Below, one piece after another: positions 55,441-59,719 of a stretch of 59,719 nt of DNA. The DNA comes from a virus, in IMG/VR virus record IMGVR_UViG_3300025000_000111, positions 1-59,719 of that record; one strand, given 5' to 3'. The translations under genes were made by a program, and so were the position numbers. The notes beneath the pieces are model-generated. The model did not search any database. It was not told the origin of the DNA and saw nothing but the letters and a program-made list of their open reading frames with translations. How positions within the stretch are numbered: the stretch's first letter is position 1; the number at the start of each line of letters is the position of its first letter.

Positions 55441-55672
55441 ACTGGTTACTGTCATGTTGTCACAGTCAAACTGTCATACCTTTATTACGCAATATAAACA
55501 CGTTTAAAGATAGGCAAAAGGTTAGTTATATCTTAGTACTACTTTGCACCTGATCGTATAATATAGCTACCTTGTAGTGATATCAAATGATACAAAGGTA
55601 TAAATGTAAATAACTTTAATTTAAGTAATGAAGTACCATAATAACTAAATAAAGGTAGGTAACAATAGGCAA

Positions 55673-55705
55673 TAAAAAAAACCCTTGTAAATTAATACAA
55701 AGGTT
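55673..55705 (-). terminator. Rho-independent terminator
   Basis: On the minus strand AACCTTTGTA pairs with TACAAGGGTT (10 bp, one G-U, 6-base loop) followed by an eight-T tract. It ends the short operon 56474-55731. Confidence 0.9.
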
Positions 55706-55730
55706 TTAATGTGATTAAATAGGGTAGTTA

Positions 55731-56084
55731 TTAATCTGGTATTTTACTCGTTTCAGTCAGATTAATGAAGTACTCATCATTGTATCCAATCTGTTCGCCC
55801 ACAAAGTTAAGCGGATAGATTAACCCCGTTTCGCTATTATCGGAACTTTTAAAGGATATACAATTTTGAGATAATAACACGCAATAGGTTTTAAACATGC
55901 AAACTAACATACTTTTGTCATATGCATTAATTACGGCCACAATGGTACGTTCTTTTTTGCCGTTAAACATACCTTTGTCAATCCGGTAGTAAATAGGCTT
56001 AACTACTTCCAAAGTAAGTTTTTTTTTTTTTTTTGGCTCAATGTTTCCTACATTCAAACCAATGTTTAATACATATTGTTTCAT
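55731..56084 (-). CDS. Hypothetical protein with poly-lysine tract, 117 aa
   Basis: After NIGLNVGNIEP a run of 16 A bases (complement of 56019-56034) encodes five lysines, then LTLEVVKPIYYRIDKGMFNG. The rest (TIVAVINAYDKSMLVCMFKT) is alpha-beta. The long A-run makes frame changes by slippage likely in the phage or in the reads. Last gene of a minus-strand operon closed by a terminator. Function unknown. Confidence 0.68.
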   Translation of the reverse strand: MKQYVLNIGLNVGNIEPKKKKKLTLEVVKPIYYRIDKGMFNGKKERTIVAVINAYDKSMLVCMFKTYCVLLSQNCISFKSSDNSETGLIYPLNFVGEQIGYNDEYFINLTETSKIPD

Positions 56085-56114
56085 AATAATTTGTTTTAAA
56101 TTGTCTTAATTGTT

Positions 56115-56303
56115 TTAATACGTTGGCAATATTGCTGAAATTGTACGCTCTGTAAAACCCGCAAAAACCGGATATATTTGGCGGGCTTGTTTCATCGCCT
56201 CAATTGATGATGGTTTATCTAAATTGATAATAGTTGAAACCTGTTCGTTTCTTTCATTCTTTGCGGTGCAATAAAATGGATAATTTTTAAATCTGTTTTT
56301 CAT
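56115..56303 (-). CDS. Small hypothetical protein, 62 aa
   Basis: A basic protein opening MKNRFKNYPFYCTAKNERNE and ending GFTERTISAILPTY. No family is recognised. It is the middle gene of the operon. Confidence 0.65.
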   Translation of the reverse strand: MKNRFKNYPFYCTAKNERNEQVSTIINLDKPSSIEAMKQARQIYPVFAGFTERTISAILPTY

Positions 56304-56306
56304 GGT

Positions 56307-56474
56307 TTAAATGTTTATAGGATTAATTAAAGGTAAAATGTTAATTTTTTCGTGCTTATACTTTATACACATTGAACCGATACAATCATCTAATTCAGAT
56401 AGTGTAATTTTTTTAAGGTCATATAAATATATAAGACCATTACAAACACTAATTAAAGTTTTTAAGTTTTCCAT
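56307..56474 (-). CDS. Small hypothetical protein, 55 aa
   Basis: The frame MENLKTLISVCNGLIYLYDL continues to CIGSMCIKYKHEKINILPLI and stops 3 bases before the next start. Two cysteines and a helical shape. First gene of this operon. Confidence 0.6.
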   Translation of the reverse strand: MENLKTLISVCNGLIYLYDLKKITLSELDDCIGSMCIKYKHEKINILPLINPINI

Positions 56475-56750
56475 TTTTTTACTTATTTAATTGATTATCA
56501 ATGTTTTAACTACTTTTTAGCCTATTTTTTGTCGTTTGGCATTGGGTAAAATTACTACTTTTTTTTACTTGTCAAGAATTATTTTTAACCAAAACAACTA
56601 ATTAACTACAAATCAATTAATTAAGTATAGTAATTTATAATCATTCTTAATAGTGTACTTGTTTCGCTTATCTGATAGTAAAGTATTATAACCTTTGCCA
56701 ATGAATAAAGAGAGCAAAATAATGAATGAACAACACCACAACAGACTATT

Positions 56751-56782
56751 TTCCCAATATGAGACTTTTCCCAATCTGGGAA
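56751..56782. repeat. TTCCCA/TGGGAA boxes with a 15-base palindrome
   Basis: TTCCCA occurs at 56751 and 56768, and TGGGAA at 56777. The last two form the perfect palindrome TTCCCAATCTGGGAA (56768-56782). The rest of the gap 56475-56851 is AT-rich with no convincing ORF. The box lies 70 bases upstream of the plus-strand promoter at 56852 and could be an operator or part of an origin. Confidence 0.6.
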
Positions 56783-56851
56783 ATAGCAAAAGTTACATTA
56801 TTCCGGCTACTTATGCAATTTATTCCATATAAACTCAGGGCAAAAATAAAT

Positions 56852-56882
56852 TTGACAAATTATAAAATTGAATGTACATTTG
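56852..56882 (+). promoter_or_regulatory. Promoter of the plus-strand small-gene operon
   Basis: TTGACA at 56852 and TACATTTG at 56875, 23 bases apart, 27 bases before the first gene. Confidence 0.88.
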
Positions 56883-56908
56883 TGAAATAATTAAAACAAA
56901 TTGAAAAA

Positions 56909-57133
56909 ATGAAATACTTTAAAGTTAAACCAGAAAATGATCAGTTACAAAAATTCTACAAAAGAAAATGTACTGGCATATTAATTGCCAATGAATTGTA
57001 CACAAGCAAAGAGGTTGAAAAAATATTTATATCAATTTCATTTGATAAATGTTTTGATATTATAAACGTTAATCCAAAGAAAACCCTTTTCTTTTTCGGG
57101 GCAAGGTTTGAAAGTAAATTAAATAATTATTAA
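56909..57133 (+). CDS. Conserved small phage/plasmid protein, 74 aa
   Basis: The pattern MKYFKVKPENDQ, GILIANELYTSKEVEK and FFFGARFES is common in Bacteroidota phages and mobile elements (Y-F-K-V-K-P-E-x-D at the start). Function unknown. First gene of the operon. Confidence 0.78.
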   Translation: MKYFKVKPENDQLQKFYKRKCTGILIANELYTSKEVEKIFISISFDKCFDIINVNPKKTLFFFGARFESKLNNY

Positions 57134-57151
57134 CACTAATAACAAATTACA

Positions 57152-57565
57152 ATGAAAACAATTCACACAGACAAAAGGGAAATTATCAGATTATGGCTTA
57201 ATCAGTCCCAACCATTTGCAGCCAATCCGTCAAGGAATTTTTACTTCGAGGGCAAATCAATTTACAGTTATGGAAAGCACTTTGTAATTGCTGAAATATT
57301 GGATAATGGAAGTATTTTACTGAATGAAGATAAATACAGTGTTACAACTGCAAAACATAAATTAGCAGTTGAGCAAATGTTATCCGGTAAAGATATTATC
57401 TTTTGCGCCTCATTACCTAACTCAATTCACAGAAACATTGAAATGTATAACTATCAAATTTATGTGTTATCTGACAAGTTGACAAGGGCAAGAAACAAGG
57501 ACAAATATATCACAGCTATTACAGCCATACAATTCAAGATCAATCGTTTACAGTCATTAATATAA
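57152..57565 (+). CDS. Conserved hypothetical protein, 137 aa
   Basis: Contains EIIRLWLNQSQPFAANPSRN and FYFEGKSIYSYGKHFVIAEI, a recognisable uncharacterised module of Bacteroidota mobile DNA in which a short helical lead precedes an S-Y-G-x-H-F-x-I-A motif. The C-terminus is helical and basic (DKLTRARNKDKYITAI). Likely DNA or RNA associated, by charge only. Confidence 0.75.
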   Translation: MKTIHTDKREIIRLWLNQSQPFAANPSRNFYFEGKSIYSYGKHFVIAEILDNGSILLNEDKYSVTTAKHKLAVEQMLSGKDIIFCASLPNSIHRNIEMYNYQIYVLSDKLTRARNKDKYITAITAIQFKINRLQSLI

Positions 57566-57577
57566 TATTTTAAGACA

Positions 57578-57946
57578 ATGGAAACAATAGAAATTTTAGA
57601 GGGTAATAAATTGATTGCCGAATTTATGGGGTATGAAAAATATACTATTAAAGGAAAATCAGACGGTTATAGAATAGTTAAAATTAATACGGGTATAACC
57701 TTTGATAGTTGTGTAGGTAGCTTAGAATTTCATTCATCATGGGACTGGTTAATGCCTGTTGTTGAAAAGATTGAACTTAGTGGATATGTAGTAAACATAA
57801 AAGGAATTTCCGTCTCAATTAGTAGATTATTAGCGGACGACTCAATAGTTCAGTATGTTTGTGGTAATTTGAGTAAAAAAATAGAATTGGTATATATTAC
57901 AGTTATCGAGTTTATAAAATGGTACAATTCACAAAACAATAACTAA
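57578..57946 (+). CDS. Hypothetical protein, 122 aa
   Basis: It has KLIAEFMGYEKYTIKGKSDG and LEFHSSWDWLMPVVEKIELS, the second block known from small Bacteroidota-phage proteins (Y-H-x-S-W-D-W-L-M-P-V-V-E-K-I). No biochemical function is established. Confidence 0.78.
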   Translation: METIEILEGNKLIAEFMGYEKYTIKGKSDGYRIVKINTGITFDSCVGSLEFHSSWDWLMPVVEKIELSGYVVNIKGISVSISRLLADDSIVQYVCGNLSKKIELVYITVIEFIKWYNSQNNN

Positions 57947-57960
57947 TAACAAATTAAATC

Positions 57961-58290
57961 ATGGAAACAAAAACATTTGAGAATTTTATGTTTGTTAATA
58001 CAGCCGGAAACACAAGAAACGGGTTTTATCATAAGTCTAATTTATTTCACAATGATATAAATATCAGTGAGGCAAAATGTAATTATTTAAATAGGACTTG
58101 GGAGGCATATACATATCAGTCAGCAATGCAGCAGGCGGTAAGTAATGCAATTTCACAGGAAGAATACAATCTACTTCAAAATTACCGTTACCAGAATAAC
58201 ATTAAAAAAGTTAAAACTGAAGTAAGGGAATTACTATATGCCAATAGTGCAAAAATCATTGAACTGAATGAACTGTATAAAAAACTGTAA
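57961..58290 (+). CDS. Hypothetical protein, 109 aa
   Basis: Opening METKTFENFMFVNTAGNTRN and a middle ISEAKCNYLNRTWEAYTYQS, a pattern seen in short Bacteroidota mobile-element proteins (CNYLNRTWE-x-Y-x-Y-Q-S). C-terminal helix KTEVRELLYANSAKIIELN. Unknown function. Confidence 0.76.
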   Translation: METKTFENFMFVNTAGNTRNGFYHKSNLFHNDINISEAKCNYLNRTWEAYTYQSAMQQAVSNAISQEEYNLLQNYRYQNNIKKVKTEVRELLYANSAKIIELNELYKKL

Positions 58291-58294
58291 AGCT

Positions 58295-58489
58295 ATGACA
58301 ATAGGACAAGCGTTAGCAAAAACACACAAAGAGAAAAGAAAATCAGATACTGAATCATCTAAAATGAGTCCATTAATGTATTATCTTGAATTTAATTACA
58401 ATGAAAGATATGTAACTCTTTGTGAAAGAGTTGGAATTACTCCAGTATCATTCCCAAAATGGTTATTAAGAGACATTAACACAATTTAA
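58295..58489 (+). CDS. Small hypothetical protein, 64 aa
   Basis: Starts at ATG 58295 (MTIGQALAKTHKEKRKSDTE), because the earlier start at 58268 overlaps the previous gene. Ends FPKWLLRDINTI. Basic and helical at the start. Fifth gene of the operon. Confidence 0.62.
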   Translation: MTIGQALAKTHKEKRKSDTESSKMSPLMYYLEFNYNERYVTLCERVGITPVSFPKWLLRDINTI

Positions 58490-58501
58490 AAACTGTAAAT
58501 C

Positions 58502-58702
58502 ATGTATCAGATAATAGTAAAGAAAGGTAAAAGCACTGCACAAGTATTCAGTATATTTCAGGCTGAAAATACTTTTTACAGCTATTTAAATAACACTGAG
58601 TCCGGCAAATTAGTAAAAAAAGGGAAATTAATTTATACGGGCAAAAGTAAGTTTAAGGCAATTGAATCGGTAAAAGAATTAATTTTAGATAATAACGCAT
58701 AA
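58502..58702 (+). CDS. Small hypothetical protein, 66 aa
   Basis: Beta-rich and basic (MYQIIVKKGKSTAQVFSIFQ, KKGKLIYTGKSKFKAIESVK). Unrecognised. Closely spaced in the operon. Confidence 0.68.
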   Translation: MYQIIVKKGKSTAQVFSIFQAENTFYSYLNNTESGKLVKKGKLIYTGKSKFKAIESVKELILDNNA

Positions 58703-58715
58703 ACAAATTAAGACA

Positions 58716-58937
58716 ATGAAAACATATAAAGAAACAGATTTAGAGGATTTTGATGCTTGGAGTGGCGCAAAAGACACAAAACAAACTATCATTGATAATG
58801 ATAAATGTGAAGAGTTTGAAGCATTTATAGAGGACTTATATCCAGATGGTTTAAGTGAAACACAATTGAATGATATTCTTTGGTTCGATTCTGAATGGAT
58901 ATTTGAATCTTTAGGAATAGAAGCGGGTAAAGAATAA
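58716..58937 (+). CDS. Acidic small protein, 73 aa
   Basis: Highly acidic (MKTYKETDLEDFDAWSGAKD; IEDLYPDGLSETQLNDILWF). The second half is of the LYPxGLxETQLNDILWFD type common in Bacteroidota phages and mobile elements. Last gene before the terminator. It could mimic DNA charge, but that is inference. Confidence 0.78.
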   Translation: MKTYKETDLEDFDAWSGAKDTKQTIIDNDKCEEFEAFIEDLYPDGLSETQLNDILWFDSEWIFESLGIEAGKE

Positions 58938-58960
58938 TAAGTAATTAAACAATATTTAAT

Positions 58961-58990
58961 AGAGGTGCATTAATTTGTACCTCTTTTTTT
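58961..58990 (+). terminator. Rho-independent terminator of the plus-strand operon
   Basis: AGAGGTGCA pairs with TGTACCTCT (9 bp, one G-U, loop TTAATT) followed by T7. It lies 24 bases after the last gene. Confidence 0.92.
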
Positions 58991-59254
58991 ATGCCTATCA
59001 TTTTGGTAAGCTTTTTACTTTCTGAATAATTACAATAGACACTATTTTAAAGCGATTTTAGACACTATCTACCTATGACAAGTACTAATTATCCAGACAG
59101 TAACAAATAGCAGTAAAACGAATTTAATGAGTTTTGTAACATTTGTGGCAGATGTGGTATTTTTCAGGCTCTTATAGCCTTTATCGGATATAGACTCAGC
59201 CGTTTTTCAATATTCTATTTCTAAAAAGCATATAGACTCAGGCATTCTGGAAAT
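58991..59254. other. Non-coding gap between convergent terminators
   Basis: No ORF is supported. The gap has direct repeats: TAGACACTAT twice (near 59035 and 59062) and ATATAGACTCAG twice (near 59178 and 59230). No origin or attachment site is evident. Confidence 0.6.
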
Positions 59255-59285
59255 AAAAAATCCACACAGTTTTTGGCTGTATGGA
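59255..59285 (-). terminator. Rho-independent terminator of the minus-strand early block
   Basis: On the minus strand TCCATACAG pairs with CTGTGTGGA (9 bp with one G-U, 7-base loop) followed by T6. It ends the early transcript that crosses the junction. Confidence 0.85.
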
Positions 59286-59310
59286 CTTGACAATTCTGTA
59301 TGGACTTGGA

Positions 59311-59511
59311 CTACATTACTCCGGTCAGTTCTGTCTGTACGATTTCGATAGCATAGTGAGTGCTAATCATATCACCATAGGTAAGTTGATATAGTATGCA
59401 CTCAGGGGTGATGACGTAGGCAATAACCATCCTATCAACTAAGTCTGGGTCTGTTGCCAGTTGTACAATATCACCATGTTTAAAAACAGGTTTCATCCAT
59501 TCATTAGTCAT
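59311..59511 (-). CDS. Hypothetical protein, 66 aa
   Basis: The opening MTNEWMKPVFKHGDIVQLAT and later DRMVIAYVITPECILYQLTY suit a small beta-barrel protein of the P-x-F-K-x-G-D-x-V kind common in phages (the KPVFKHGDIVQL start resembles the gene at 100-501). It is the last gene of the early operon before the terminator and overlaps its neighbour by 8 bases. Confidence 0.72.
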   Translation of the reverse strand: MTNEWMKPVFKHGDIVQLATDPDLVDRMVIAYVITPECILYQLTYGDMISTHYAIEIVQTELTGVM

Positions 59512-59686
59512 TAGTTCCTCCTACTTTTATCCATTTACCATCTTTAAAACACTGATCTATTTCATCTTCTGTCCAAATACTTATACCAACCCACCCAGCC
59601 TGTGACATAACATAACCATCTGGTTGTGATAATATAACATACTCTAACGAGTCGTATATAAACTTGACATTATCATACTTTTTCAT
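59504..59686 (-). CDS. Small hypothetical protein, 60 aa, spanning the contig junction
   Basis: A complete copy of the gene truncated at window bases 1-113. It reads MKKYDNVKFIYDSLEYVILS and ends KWIKVGGTND. In the circular genome it follows the gene at 100-501 with a 14-base overlap. Residues YVMSQAGWVGIS cover the base that differs between the two ends. Unknown function. Confidence 0.75.
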   Translation of the reverse strand: MKKYDNVKFIYDSLEYVILSQPDGYVMSQAGWVGISIWTEDEIDQCFKDGKWIKVGGTND

Positions 59687-59719
59687 TGCGTTCGACTATT
59701 GCTTGTTTAAGATACTGAC
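59574..59719. repeat. Terminal direct repeat, right copy
   Basis: Matches bases 1-146 with one difference (A at 59593 here, C at 20). The right copy encodes Trp in the gene at 59504 and is likely to be the correct version. Confidence 0.95.

Noticed and set aside
55341-55553. Plus-strand 70-codon frame in the box-rich gap
   Set aside because: No promoter, no neighbour overlap and Cys/His/Phe-rich low-plausibility product.
1-59719. Integrase, attachment sites, CI-like repressor, CRISPR array, tRNA genes
   Set aside because: No sequence with the respective motifs was found on either strand by inspection.

Overview
The window is one essentially complete tailed-phage (siphovirus-like) genome. 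Its first and last 146 bases are the same sequence with one mismatch, so the molecule is circular or circularly permuted, with about 59,573 unique bases. The host is very probably a member of the Bacteroidota. At least fifteen promoters have the Bacteroidota -33/-7 form (TTG, then TAnnTTTG starting 23 bases later in all but one), ribosome-binding sites of the Shine-Dalgarno type are not evident, the DNA is AT-rich, and the adhesin carries a FISUMP domain typical of the Fibrobacteres-Bacteroidota group. I see no integrase, CI-type repressor, tRNA or CRISPR array, so a virulent lifestyle is the simplest reading.

Layout. (1) 16.7 kb to 0.1 kb, continuing across the junction to 59.3 kb, minus strand: early and replication genes, mostly small and tightly overlapping. 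They include a primase-helicase (7518-9326), a Cas4/AddB-like nuclease (9570-10364), a resolvase-like nuclease (12586-12942), a DUF669-like ssDNA-binding candidate (3782-4387), a metallophosphoesterase (2254-2976), a RepL-like winged-helix protein (16185-16718) and HNH endonucleases. (2) 17.0-47.5 kb, minus strand: lysis and virion genes read from terminase towards endolysin: TerS, TerL, portal, minor head protein, scaffold, major capsid protein, connector genes, tail chaperones with a -1 frameshift, tape measure, baseplate and fibre genes, FISUMP adhesin, holin candidates and an M15 endolysin. (3) 47.5-51.9 kb plus 37.0-40.5 kb, minus strand: seven glycosyltransferase-like genes and one nucleotide-sugar dehydratase/epimerase, probably for virion or host-surface glycosylation. 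(4) Seven short plus-strand cassettes (31.8, 34.9, 37.7, 40.7, 45.4, 50.6 and 51.9 kb) cut into the late region. Each has its own promoter and most run back-to-back from a late minus-strand promoter. (5) 55.0-56.9 kb: a strand switch with repeated TGGGAA boxes (origin or operator candidate), followed by a plus-strand operon of small genes (56.9-58.9 kb) closed by convergent terminators.

The most unusual observations are RNA structures and promoter logic. Two HNH endonuclease genes have homologous, covarying pseudoknot leaders, and a third endonuclease (tandem DUF559) has a leader of the same topology. A 259-nt multi-hairpin RNA closed by a perfect 11-bp stem lies at 1298-1556. A conserved AT-rich box marks a distinct late-promoter class. 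Several genes are broken at homopolymers, which may be biology or read error.
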